Positions 1 to 7,756 are shown, counted from the first letter of the stretch. The stretch is DNA of 8,496 nt from Litorivicinus sp965656605 (GCA_965656605.1 CBFHLC010000065.1:1-8496), one strand, 5' to 3'. Notes: generated by a model from the letters alone, not told the origin. Program-made: numbers and translations.

Positions 1-3000
1 CGGATACGTTGCCTTTAAATTCAGCTGCGCATCCAGCACTACGATTTCTTGGGTGACGCTTACTCCCGAAGGATCCGAGCGTAGCTGTGCCCACCATCGC
101 GCCTGCGGTTCACTGGCCGGCTGCCCGGTGACTCGGTGGCCCAACACCGACAGCGCTATATGCAGCGGCTGGTCTGATCGATTTTCAACACTGGCGGATG
201 AATCCAGCGCGGGGTTGCTTAATGACCAGGCCGCGGGCTCGACGGATGCAACGGATTGCGCCGCCATGACCGCCCGGGCCACCCAGGCTCGCTCCTGTGT
301 ACTGAGCCGGCTGTTATTCGAGGCTTGTGCATTCATCTGATTCAGCGCTGCCGTGGCATACGCCCACTGCTGGCTGATCGCTGCGTAATACGCCCGCGCC
401 GCGCTGTCGCGCAAAGGGGATGAATAGGTCTCGTAATCGACGCGATCGGATTTCAGCTGGGCTGCCAATTCAAAGGCCTGCTGACTACGAGCGGTATCCC
501 CTAGCAGATGAAATCCATATGCCAGCTGCGCCGCCGAGGTCGGATCTAACTCATTACTGCTGAGCAAATAGCGCATTTCGCCGACATCCGGCTGGCCTGC
601 TTGGACCCTTAACAACAACGCATAGGCCCGGATATCCGCATCGTTCGAGCGCGATAGACGCACCAACGTGCCCTGAGCGTCGTTGAGCGTTCGCAGACGT
701 AGCCGCTCAATGTGCTGAGTCTGCTCGGCGTTGAATATGCCCGTGGGCGTCGGCTGCGCCAGAAAATCCATGGCGTACAGGCTTAGCCAAGTTTCGGCCG
801 AATCGCTGGAACTCCACAACGAGAACTGTCCCGAGGCCCGCTGTAAATCGGCAATGCGCTGGTAGCTTTGGTTCAAGCGTGATCTAGCCTGGACCAGATC
901 AGCGGCTCGCGCCTGTTCGGGCTCGAGGATCGCCAGTGGCCAGGCTTTGGATACGGTCTGCTCCAAACAACCGTACGGGTAGCGACTCAAGCTGGCTAAC
1001 AACGCATGGGTATCCGGCAGCGGCAGGCGTGATACAGATAGGCTAGCGCTCGAGTTCTCCAACTGATCCAACAGCTGCATCGGCAGATCCAAACGCTCGC
1101 CGGCAGGCAGACTAAAACGGCGTTGCACCATCGCAAGGGATCCCGGTGCACGGACCTGGATCGGCCAACGGTAGCGTTGATCGGGGTGGCCTTGGGTCTG
1201 CAGGGTCAAGGTAATGGCTGCGTCCCCGTTCTCGAGGAGTCGGATAGGGACCGCCATTTGGATGCTGCGCCCCGGGACTAGCTGATCAATCGATTGATCG
1301 GCGCCAGCTAGATCTGCAGCCACCCCTTCAATTCCCCAACGCAGCGTGACTGGGGCGTTAATCGTCTGGGTCGCCGTCACGCCGACCCCCGCGATGATCT
1401 GATCACCCGCGGAGGCTACTCGTGGGATTGAGCTGGTCACCGCGATGGGGTCGCGCACCGTCAGCTGAGCGCTGCCCTGAATCGAGCGGCGGCCATCGGA
1501 TCCCATCACATCAATACGTACCCGCCCATTCAATTCGCCCACCGGCAGGCGCACCTTCACTCGGCCATCCATCACGCTAAGGGCAGGTGTCTGCACTGCA
1601 ATGGTTTCGAAAAACTGACCTTGGGTCTGCGCCGTATCCCCGGCCTGATCGCCGCCCACCACCAAATTGTTGCCGGCAATATCCGATAGCAGTCGGGCCA
1701 CAAAGCCGTATGGGTCGAACAACTCGACGCCCAATGCCTGCTTGCGCGTAAACCAATCCACGGGGCTTGCCGGGGGATGTCGAGTCAGATTCAGAATGCC
1801 AACATCGACCATCGAGACGACTACACTGGTCCCATCGCGAGCACCCGGCACTTCAACGTCGAATGTCAGCTCGGAATTCGGGCGAATCGATGGCGGCACA
1901 CGAATCGTCGCCCGGCGCTCAAAACGATCCGGCGCGATATTCAAATGCGCCACACCGACCGCTCGAGCTGGGCCGGGCTGCACCGCTGATGCGGCCCGAA
2001 ATCCCTTAACCAATATGTAGGCCTGACTCAGATCCGCGGGTGTGGTGATCGACAACTGACCCTCTCGGTCATGCAGCTCCATCTGATGAATTTGTGCCGT
2101 GCCTTGACCCAGCACCCACACCTCGGCGGTTCCATCAAAGGGCGCACGCACTGACACCTGAACCGATTCATTGGGCGCAGGCGTCGCATTGGATAGCACC
2201 ACATCCAGCGTGTCCGGAACGGCTGCATTTGCACCTCCAGTGCCCCACCACCCCACAGACAAACGCTGCTCGGTGGGCTGGCCGGCCGCGGGCAATAATT
2301 GCAGTTTGTAACGCCCATACCCTAGCTTGGGCAGACGCAAGGCGGCGCCGGTTGCACTGACATCCAACTGGCCACTGGCAATGACCGCGCGTTCGAAATA
2401 CTCAACACGCCAGCTCCACCGGCTGCCTTGTTTGTGCCAGTAATAGTCCCAGTCCTCCTCGACCAGTCGCCAACGAATACGCCCCGCCTTGGCCTGACCG
2501 CTCAGCGCATCGACTGACACCACACTCATCTGCGGAGCCGAATCGATCGGATACCAGCGTGCAGGCGTCACCGGCTTGACCCCGATCCAGCGCGGCTGTG
2601 TGGCGAAAACGCTGTGTGTGCGCTGCCGGGTAATGCGCCCGGACAACTCGGTCAATTCAAAATCCAGCAGCAAACGCTGGGGCACGGTCGCATCTGCAAT
2701 CGGCTTTAACTGATCGGGCGTGAATTCAAACTCGGCTGATCCATCATCGGCGGTGGTCAGCTGCAACGCCTGTAACAGCTGCGATTGGCGATCCTGGGTG
2801 TTCAAACCACCAAATTGAAAATCCGGAAATTGAACAAACGGCGTTCGCGTAGGTTGAGCCCGCAACGAGGCCTGAATGGGGCGTCCGGATGCGGGAGCCC
2901 CAAACAGGAAGTCGCTTTGCGTGGCGATGCTGAGTGATTCACCGCCCGAGACAAAGTCCGGCACCACCGAGTGGGCGATCTGCATCGTCTCGGGAATAAA

Positions 3001-4338
3001 GTCCTGCACCTGAAACTGGGTTTGAGCCACCGTCATATCCGCCAGTCTCAGCTGGGCTTGATAACGGCCGCGCTTGGCACTGACACCCAAATCCAGCGAC
3101 TCGCTTAGCACGCCGTTCTGATCGCTGCGCACCGGCAGATCAATCAGCACTTTGGAGTCCGGGCGGATCACCCGCAGCGTCATGGCTTGATCGGCCATCG
3201 GATCCATTTGGGCATCTCGCAGGATCGAGGCGAAGTGGACACGCTCGCCGGGACGATAAACGCCCCGCTCAACGCGCAGGTACCCAAGTCCGCTCGTCGC
3301 GGGTTCCACTCCCTTTACGTCTAACGCATCCAGGACCAATGGCGGCTCGTTCAGCGATAGGTAGCTTGGGTACTGACCCACCTGCGCCACCAGTAAACCC
3401 GGCAGCTGCCCACCGTCCCCTTTCAGCAGGGCTGCAGGAATCTTGGCATAGCCATCCGAGGCAATTGCAAAGTCCCCCAAGACCTCGGAGTTTCGGGCGT
3501 GTACGCGTACCTGCCCGCGCGTTTGCAACTCGCCGGTCGTAAAATCCCGTAACGACACCCAGGCGTATTGATCCCCCCACATCACATTGATTGCATGATG
3601 TGATTGCAGCACCACGGCCGTGTCCTGGTCCCCCAGGTTCTGGCACGGCCAGATTTCACAGCCCTGAATACTGACCCGGTAGGCCCCCGACGCCGGCAGG
3701 TTTAATTGAGACAGATCCACCGCTCCGCGCGCGTCTCCTTCTGGGCCTAACAAGATCTGCTTCTCGAACGGATCACCTTGCTTGAATTGATCCTGGGACA
3801 AGTACGGGTCGTCACTTAGCTGGGTGCTCTGCAATAAACGCATGGCCACGGCCGGCAAGATGACGTCCGCGCGAAGCAGCAACGCGTTATACCGTGCCGC
3901 CTTGAATGCAATTCTGGGCCGCTGACCCGCCGGCACAATCAGCAGCGACGTGTCGCCGACAAATTCTAAATTGGGGCGCAAACCCGACGTGGTTCCCGTG
4001 ACCTGAAATGGCTGCTGCAATGGGTTCGGGTCCAACGGAAAACCTGGGCGCAGGCGTACCTGATACTCGTGGTTAGCACGCAGCCCTGACAACGTCAGCA
4101 GCCCGTCGGACAGCGACACGCCGAACTCGACCCGCTCACCCTGATGAGTAACCTGCACGAAGGGTGTTAGATCGGCGTTCGGGTTTACACGGGCCTTCAG
4201 CTGGAATCGCAACTCGGCACGGCCGGCCTGGTCTGTGTATTCGGGTAGCTGGGCCGGTTTAAGCAGGCTGTTTTGCGCATGGGCTTGGGTGAAGTTGAAT
4301 AAAAGGCAAAGGCCGAGGATGAAAGCGTAGCGGGCCAT
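1..4338 (-). CDS. Bacterial alpha-2-macroglobulin family protein with thioester motif (YfhM-like), C-terminus outside the window
   Basis: This is a large periplasmic protease-trap protein. Family knowledge: proteases cut a bait region, the protein collapses, and a Cys-Gln thioester covalently captures the attacker. The frame is open from the ATG at 4338 to base 1 (1446 codons seen). The likely SD is AGGA, seven bases before the ATG. Residues 1-21 are a signal peptide ending AHA before Gln22. Cys11 is not in a lipobox, so the mature protein is probably soluble, unlike lipidated E. coli YfhM. Cys227 and Cys232 (CEIWPC) could form a disulfide. ERGVYRPGERVHF (about 357-369) matches the MG2 start, EEDWDYYWHK (about 624-633) is typical of the bacterial family, and VDVGILNLT with ALGVEL (about 840-870) marks the A2M domain. 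The flexible stretch around GGD 895-897 is the likely bait region. YPYGCLEQ carries the thioester Cys1124, followed by a helical thioester domain (QFSLWSSSDSAETWL). Relatives are roughly 1600-1700 residues, so about 200 are missing. It lies 113 bases downstream of the kinase gene. Confidence 0.95.
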   Translation of the reverse strand, partial: MARYAFILGLCLLFNFTQAHAQNSLLKPAQLPEYTDQAGRAELRFQLKARVNPNADLTPFVQVTHQGERVEFGVSLSDGLLTLSGLRANHEYQVRLRPGFPLDPNPLQQPFQVTGTTSGLRPNLEFVGDTSLLIVPAGQRPRIAFKAARYNALLLRADVILPAVAMRLLQSTQLSDDPYLSQDQFKQGDPFEKQILLGPEGDARGAVDLSQLNLPASGAYRVSIQGCEIWPCQNLGDQDTAVVLQSHHAINVMWGDQYAWVSLRDFTTGELQTRGQVRVHARNSEVLGDFAIASDGYAKIPAALLKGDGGQLPGLLVAQVGQYPSYLSLNEPPLVLDALDVKGVEPATSGLGYLRVERGVYRPGERVHFASILRDAQMDPMADQAMTLRVIRPDSKVLIDLPVRSDQNGVLSESLDLGVSAKRGRYQAQLRLADMTVAQTQFQVQDFIPETMQIAHSVVPDFVSGGESLSIATQSDFLFGAPASGRPIQASLRAQPTRTPFVQFPDFQFGGLNTQDRQSQLLQALQLTTADDGSAEFEFTPDQLKPIADATVPQRLLLDFELTELSGRITRQRTHSVFATQPRWIGVKPVTPARWYPIDSAPQMSVVSVDALSGQAKAGRIRWRLVEEDWDYYWHKQGSRWSWRVEYFERAVIASGQLDVSATGAALRLPKLGYGRYKLQLLPAAGQPTEQRLSVGWWGTGGANAAVPDTLDVVLSNATPAPNESVQVSVRAPFDGTAEVWVLGQGTAQIHQMELHDREGQLSITTPADLSQAYILVKGFRAASAVQPGPARAVGVAHLNIAPDRFERRATIRVPPSIRPNSELTFDVEVPGARDGTSVVVSMVDVGILNLTRHPPASPVDWFTRKQALGVELFDPYGFVARLLSDIAGNNLVVGGDQAGDTAQTQGQFFETIAVQTPALSVMDGRVKVRLPVGELNGRVRIDVMGSDGRRSIQGSAQLTVRDPIAVTSSIPRVASAGDQIIAGVGVTATQTINAPVTLRWGIEGVAADLAGADQSIDQLVPGRSIQMAVPIRLLENGDAAITLTLQTQGHPDQRYRWPIQVRAPGSLAMVQRRFSLPAGERLDLPMQLLDQLENSSASLSVSRLPLPDTHALLASLSRYPYGCLEQTVSKAWPLAILEPEQARAADLVQARSRLNQSYQRIADLQRASGQFSLWSSSDSAETWLSLYAMDFLAQPTPTGIFNAEQTQHIERLRLRTLNDAQGTLVRLSRSNDADIRAYALLLRVQAGQPDVGEMRYLLSSNELDPTSAAQLAYGFHLLGDTARSQQAFELAAQLKSDRVDYETYSSPLRDSAARAYYAAISQQWAYATAALNQMNAQASNNSRLSTQERAWVARAVMAAQSVASVEPAAWSLSNPALDSSASVENRSDQPLHIALSVLGHRVTGQPASEPQARWWAQLRSDPSGVSVTQEIVVLDAQLNLKATYP

Positions 4339-4365
4339 AATAGCGTCCTGAATTGAAGTTCAGGA
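4338..4365 (-). promoter_or_regulatory. Perfect 7-bp inverted repeat covering the ribosome-binding site of the macroglobulin gene
   Basis: On the minus strand TCCTGAA (4365-4359) and TTCAGGA (4352-4346) are exact inverted copies around a 6-base loop. The AGGA at the end of the right arm is the only good Shine-Dalgarno sequence, seven bases before the ATG at 4338. In the mRNA the hairpin would hide the ribosome-binding site. As DNA the same repeat could be an operator. The repeat is seen directly; its role is inference. Confidence 0.5.
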
Positions 4366-4411
4366 GCAGACTATGAGACATGATCCTCGCTGAATATGGA
4401 GCAACGGCAAA

Positions 4412-4439
4412 GCCCATCGAACCTCCATTTTCCCTTCAT
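4412..4439 (-). promoter_or_regulatory. 11-bp phased repeats upstream of the macroglobulin gene, candidate response-regulator site
   Basis: Reading the minus strand, ATGAAG (4439-4434), ATGGAG (4428-4423) and the weaker ATGGGC (4417-4412) start exactly 11 bp apart. OmpR/PhoB-family regulators bind tandem direct repeats of about this period, and such a regulator is encoded two genes upstream. A related array lies upstream of the pdsO-like gene. I see no convincing -35/-10 pair in this 113-base gap, which would suit an activator-dependent promoter. Binding is inferred. Confidence 0.35.
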
Positions 4440-4451
4440 TTTTGGACGCAC

Positions 4452-6203
4452 TTAACGCTGTGGAACCGCGTCCATCAACGGCACATCGATCGCACCGACC
4501 ACCACGCCGCCGTCTTGATTTTCAATTGCGGCCTGCCCTCCCATCGCCAAGGCAATTTGCTGGACCACGAATAGGCCCAGACCCAAGTGGGTACCTTCAC
4601 TGTCGTTCCGGGTGCCTGAAAACAACTGGAATGGCGCCACGTCATTACTTAGAGGCACTTGGGATCCTTCGTTCCACACCTGAATATCGGCGCTGAACGC
4701 ATGATTGATCAGCCGCACCTCGATTCGCCCACCAAAGGGCGTGAAACCCACGGCGTTGTCGACCAATTTGTCTAGCATCTGCTCGACCCGCAGCTCGCTG
4801 CCTTGAACCCAGGCTGCCGCATCCGGCAGCCGCAACTGCCAATCAAAGCTGGGATGCGCCTGAACACACACCTCAAAATACTCGCGTAGCAACTCGTGCA
4901 GGTTAATCGGATAGATCGAGTCGTTTGCCAAGGACTCTTCTAAATTGGCGGCCTCGGTAATTTGGGTCAGGGTGTTATTCAGCTTATCGATACCCCGGAT
5001 GGCCGAGGCCCGCAGTCGCGCCTGATGCGCAGGGTCGGTCTCGTCCTCGAGTAGCTCCAGGCTGGATTGGATGGTACTCATCGGATTGGCCAGCTCATGG
5101 CGCAAGGTGCGCGGAATCCGAACCAGAAACTGATTGTACCGGGCCAGCTCGGTCAGCAGTCGCTGCATCTCTTGGCTGAGCTGGCCGATTTCATCGTTTT
5201 GCTCGGTGCCGCTGAACTGAATATCCGATGCAATCAAGCTAGGTCGGTTCAGCTGCTGGGCCAGCTCTTGCTGCAACCGCAGAATCCGACGCGACAATCC
5301 GGTGCTAAACCACACCAGGCTACCCACCAGCAGAACCACCAGTACCGAGACCTGAGCCACCAAGGTCCACAGGGCCGTTTTGGATTGTTGAATTGCCTGC
5401 GACAGCGGCCCGCGTAGCTCGATCGTTCCAACCGTGCCCTGCTGACCAAACACCGGGGTGGTCACGCTTAATTGTGCGGGTCCCGCAAGCGTGGGGGTCG
5501 CGGCCAGTTGCTGCCCTTTTGAGTTATACACCGTGATCTGCCGCTGGTCCGACAGCGCCATGGCCGGACGCAACAGCGCAACACTGTGCAGGCCTAGGTC
5601 GAACTGGACCGACACCCCGGCATCCGAGCTCAATTGCACTCGACCGGCGTTGGGCAAGGCGTATTTGGGCGCCTCAAACTCCAGACGATAGCCCTCGCCC
5701 TTGTCCCAGCGTTTGACGGCTATGGTCTCGCGGCGGTTATCGCGAACTACCCGGGCCTGGGCACGAAATTGACCACGAGTCGCCAGCTCAATCTGAGCCG
5801 TGGTGGGATGATCGATCCAGCTGAATGTCCAGCGCTGCGATGCGGCATCCGAGCTTTGGATCACGCCATAGACCCGCCCTAGGTTTTGGGCAAACCGCAC
5901 GGTGACCTGATCATTTGAATACACCGGGGAGTTTTGCGGCCACTCGTCCAGAAACCCGTCGATTTGTAGCTGGAAATTGATCGATGGCACCAGGGGTTGG
6001 GTACTGCCAGGCGCGTTGAATGAAGATTGTGACTGGGCCAGCTGACGCGCTAAGGACTGCCCGACCAGACGCAGGGCTTGGGTTTCTGACTCGCCAGCCA
6101 GCTGATCAATGGTAGATAGCGTTTGCCACCCCAGCCACGGCAGCGCCAACAGCAGCAACGCAATGGGAATCAGCTTGCGCCGCAAACCGGTTATTCGACC
6201 CAC
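4452..6203 (-). CDS. pdsS: Membrane sensor histidine kinase with CBM9/DOMON-like periplasmic domain, PdsS-like
   Basis: A 583-residue inner-membrane sensor kinase that should phosphorylate the response regulator encoded just upstream. TM1 is about 12-30, with an ALPWLGWQ motif that I associate with the proteobacterial dedicated sortase kinase family. The periplasmic domain spans about 31-276 and contains LQIDGFLDEWP (79-89), the typical opening of a CBM9/DOMON-like beta-sandwich. TM2 is about 277-299, followed by a HAMP-like linker ending DEIGQLSQEM. The H-box is LRHELANP with His369, the N-box is DKLVDNAVGF with Asn483, the G1 region is VWNEGSQVP with Asn where Asp is usual, and the G2 box is HLGLGLFVV. 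The start is GTG at 6203, with GAGGG five bases before it, inside the end of the regulator gene (13-base overlap), so translation is probably coupled. I recall PDS kinases as about 700 residues, so this is short. The kinase call is certain; the PdsS assignment is moderate. Confidence 0.9.
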   Translation of the reverse strand: MGRITGLRRKLIPIALLLLALPWLGWQTLSTIDQLAGESETQALRLVGQSLARQLAQSQSSFNAPGSTQPLVPSINFQLQIDGFLDEWPQNSPVYSNDQVTVRFAQNLGRVYGVIQSSDAASQRWTFSWIDHPTTAQIELATRGQFRAQARVVRDNRRETIAVKRWDKGEGYRLEFEAPKYALPNAGRVQLSSDAGVSVQFDLGLHSVALLRPAMALSDQRQITVYNSKGQQLAATPTLAGPAQLSVTTPVFGQQGTVGTIELRGPLSQAIQQSKTALWTLVAQVSVLVVLLVGSLVWFSTGLSRRILRLQQELAQQLNRPSLIASDIQFSGTEQNDEIGQLSQEMQRLLTELARYNQFLVRIPRTLRHELANPMSTIQSSLELLEDETDPAHQARLRASAIRGIDKLNNTLTQITEAANLEESLANDSIYPINLHELLREYFEVCVQAHPSFDWQLRLPDAAAWVQGSELRVEQMLDKLVDNAVGFTPFGGRIEVRLINHAFSADIQVWNEGSQVPLSNDVAPFQLFSGTRNDSEGTHLGLGLFVVQQIALAMGGQAAIENQDGGVVVGAIDVPLMDAVPQR

Positions 6204-6865
6204 TGATACCCTCGGGAATAGATGCTTTTTAGGGCATCAAAACTGGGATCGATCGCTTTGAGCTTGCGACGGATGTGTTTGATGTGGGTCGACAAGGTGT
6301 TGTTCGTCACCACACTTTGGCGAGTGCGCTCGGCCAAATCATCGAAACTCACAATATCGCCACGGGCTCGTACCAGCACCTCGACGATCGAGAATTCTGT
6401 CACGGTTAGATTCGCCGCCTGATCGCCCTGCTGAATCCGCATCTTTTGCGGCAACAGGGTCCAACCCGCGGACTGCAGTCGCTCTTCGGTTTGGGTGTTC
6501 TCGGCCTGGCGCAGCACCGCACTGACTTTTTCGGCCAGCAACACGGTCGAGATAGGCTTGGTCAGGTAATCCCAAGCCCCCAGACGCAGCCCAAAGATCT
6601 GATCAATCTCGTCGGTGCGACTGCTCAAAAAAATAATCGGCAGGCCGGGATAACGCTCAATCAAACGCTGGCACAGGCTGAATCCAGCATCTGGCTGTGT
6701 ACCCAGCTGGACATCTAACAGTGCCAGATCCGGCCGCGAGCTCGAGGCCAGGGCCGATTCGGCGTCGGCAAAGCTGAGGCACTCAAAGCCCTTTCGGGCC
6801 AGGGCATGGCTGTAGTTCGCCAGCTGATCAGTATCGTCTTCCACCAGTAGGATTTTCTGGCTCAT
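6191..6865 (-). CDS. pdsR: OmpR/PhoB-family response regulator, PdsR-like
   Basis: A 224-residue DNA-binding transcription regulator, partner of the kinase whose gene overlaps its last 13 bases. The receiver domain (about 3-118) has the acidic pocket Glu9-Asp10-Asp11, phospho-acceptor Asp51 in LALLDVQLG, Ser81 in the conserved Thr/Ser position, and Lys103 in DYLTKP. The C-terminal winged helix (about 130-223) has LTVTEFSIVEVLV, a recognition helix around TLSTHIKHIRRKLK (190-203), and the wing SIYSRGYQWVE. All phosphorelay residues are present. The ATG at 6865 follows a strong SD (AAGGGAG, four bases away). A terminator separates it from the pdsO-like gene, so it either depends on readthrough or has its own promoter in the short gap. 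The OmpR-family call is certain; the PDS subfamily rests on the pairing with the kinase and the adjacent OmpA-family gene. Confidence 0.93.
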   Translation of the reverse strand: MSQKILLVEDDTDQLANYSHALARKGFECLSFADAESALASSSRPDLALLDVQLGTQPDAGFSLCQRLIERYPGLPIIFLSSRTDEIDQIFGLRLGAWDYLTKPISTVLLAEKVSAVLRQAENTQTEERLQSAGWTLLPQKMRIQQGDQAANLTVTEFSIVEVLVRARGDIVSFDDLAERTRQSVVTNNTLSTHIKHIRRKLKAIDPSFDALKSIYSRGYQWVE

Positions 6866-6873
6866 GGCACTCC

Positions 6874-6890
6874 CTTAACAACGACTTCAC
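6874..6890 (-). promoter_or_regulatory. Weak 11-bp spaced repeat before the response-regulator gene
   Basis: On the minus strand GTGAAG (6890-6885) and GTTAAG (6879-6874) start 11 bp apart. They resemble the phased hexamers upstream of the macroglobulin and pdsO-like genes and might be an autoregulatory site. The second copy overlaps the Shine-Dalgarno region, so its purine-rich match may be coincidence. Confidence 0.2.
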
Positions 6891-6898
6891 GTTATCAC

Positions 6899-6925
6899 AA
6901 AAAAATGGGCACCCGTGGGTGCCCC
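6899..6925 (-). terminator. Rho-independent terminator after the pdsO-like gene
   Basis: On the minus strand GGGCACC pairs with GGTGCCC across the four-base loop CACG (6924-6907), then comes one A and seven T. It begins 22 bases after the pdsO-like stop codon and ends 33 bases before the response-regulator start. It probably ends most pdsO transcripts and separates the abundant envelope protein from the low-level regulators. Confidence 0.88.
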
Positions 6926-6946
6926 AAGGTTGGCGCTGCAGGAGTA

Positions 6947-7645
6947 TTACTTGCTAGAGAACAGGGCCGAGCGAGGAACACCGAAGTCCAGGCGCAGCTC
7001 GACCCGACGGTCTTTGGCGTTTCGTCCGGTGGCTTTTTCCTCGCCGTACCCGACCCACTGAATGGCGGTTTCTGGGGTGCCCTGCTGGATCAATTCATCA
7101 CTGACCACACTGGCGCGGGCCTCGGACAGCGCCTGATTGGTTTTCGTGTCGCCGCGGCTGTCGGCGTGACCCAAGACATGGATCTGCAGATCATCAAAAG
7201 ACTGAATGGCATTGGATAGCGCCTTTAGCTGGGGCTGATACTCCTGGGCCAGCTCTGCTGATTTGGTATCAAACAGCATGGCCATTGGAACCTCTTGCAC
7301 TAATCCCTTGAGGGCAATGACCTGCTGATTTTGCTGCTCGAATTTCGCTTCGATTGCGGCCAGCTCGCGCTGTTTCTGCGCAATTTGACGCTGCACACTG
7401 GCCAATTCGGTTTCGGCCTGCTGTGCGTGGGATTCAGCGGTCTCGAGCTGGTCTTGTTTGATTCGGTCCATGCCGATGAAATTGCCAAAGGTAGCGCCGA
7501 CGGCCAAACCCACGGGGCCGGCGACTAAGGCGCCCAGCACGCTGCCGGCGCCAACACCCACGTGCTGAGCGGTGCGATCCTGGGCCTGGGCCAATCCGGC
7601 GGTTGAACACAGAGTAATGATGGATAGGGTTTTGATTAGTTTCAT
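6947..7645 (-). CDS. pdsO: OmpA-family envelope protein with glycine zipper, PdsO-like
   Basis: A 232-residue exported protein expected to bind peptidoglycan through its OmpA-like domain. The signal peptide is about 1-21, with likely cleavage AQA before Gln22. Residues 30-58 form a glycine zipper, with Gly30/34/38 and Gly46/50/54/58 all four apart, probably inserting in a membrane or oligomerising. Residues 61-115 are rich in Gln, Glu and Ala and predict a long coiled coil. The OmpA domain (about 120-220) has MLFDTKSAEL, LGHADSRGD with Asp162, and NQALSEARASVV with Arg177; this Asp/Arg pair contacts meso-diaminopimelate in OmpA homologues. The ATG at 7645 has the SD GAGGAG six bases upstream. 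Zipper, coiled coil and OmpA domain beside this kinase and regulator match my memory of PdsO. What PdsO does in sortase systems is unknown. The OmpA call is very strong; PdsO is moderate. Confidence 0.9.
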   Translation of the reverse strand: MKLIKTLSIITLCSTAGLAQAQDRTAQHVGVGAGSVLGALVAGPVGLAVGATFGNFIGMDRIKQDQLETAESHAQQAETELASVQRQIAQKQRELAAIEAKFEQQNQQVIALKGLVQEVPMAMLFDTKSAELAQEYQPQLKALSNAIQSFDDLQIHVLGHADSRGDTKTNQALSEARASVVSDELIQQGTPETAIQWVGYGEEKATGRNAKDRRVELRLDFGVPRSALFSSK

Positions 7646-7701
7646 GGGTGACTCCTCGTTTTCGTTGAGGCTATTTGACTGGATTGGCCCTCAAACAAAT
7701 G

Positions 7702-7745
7702 GGAGCGAGCAGGGAAAGATCGTGGAGAAATCATGGAGCCCTGAG
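7702..7745 (+). promoter_or_regulatory. Four-unit 11-bp phased array upstream of pdsO, candidate PdsR binding region
   Basis: On the plus strand GGAG, GGAA, GGAG and GGAG begin at 7702, 7713, 7724 and 7735, exactly 11 bp apart. The units from 7713 and 7724 agree at 8 of 11 positions. The best part is GTGGAG then ATGGAG (7722 and 7733), like the repeat before the macroglobulin gene although in the opposite orientation relative to the gene served. It lies 57-100 bases upstream of the pdsO start, a suitable place for a PhoB-like activator. A weak TTGTTT at 7698-7693 (minus strand) could be the -35. The periodicity is seen; binding is inferred. Confidence 0.4.
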
Positions 7746-7756
7746 CGCTGCGCGAT

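Noticed and set aside
53..340. Plus-strand open frames across 53-340 and 1667-2360
   Set aside because: They lie antisense to the macroglobulin gene, lack Shine-Dalgarno sequences and have compositions typical of shadow frames.
3269..3646. 125-residue minus-strand open frame
   Set aside because: It is an out-of-frame shadow inside the macroglobulin gene, which stays open through this region with family motifs in frame.
5067..5417. Plus-strand 116-residue frame opposite the kinase gene
   Set aside because: Gln-rich low-complexity shadow of the kinase coding strand; no ribosome-binding site or family motif.
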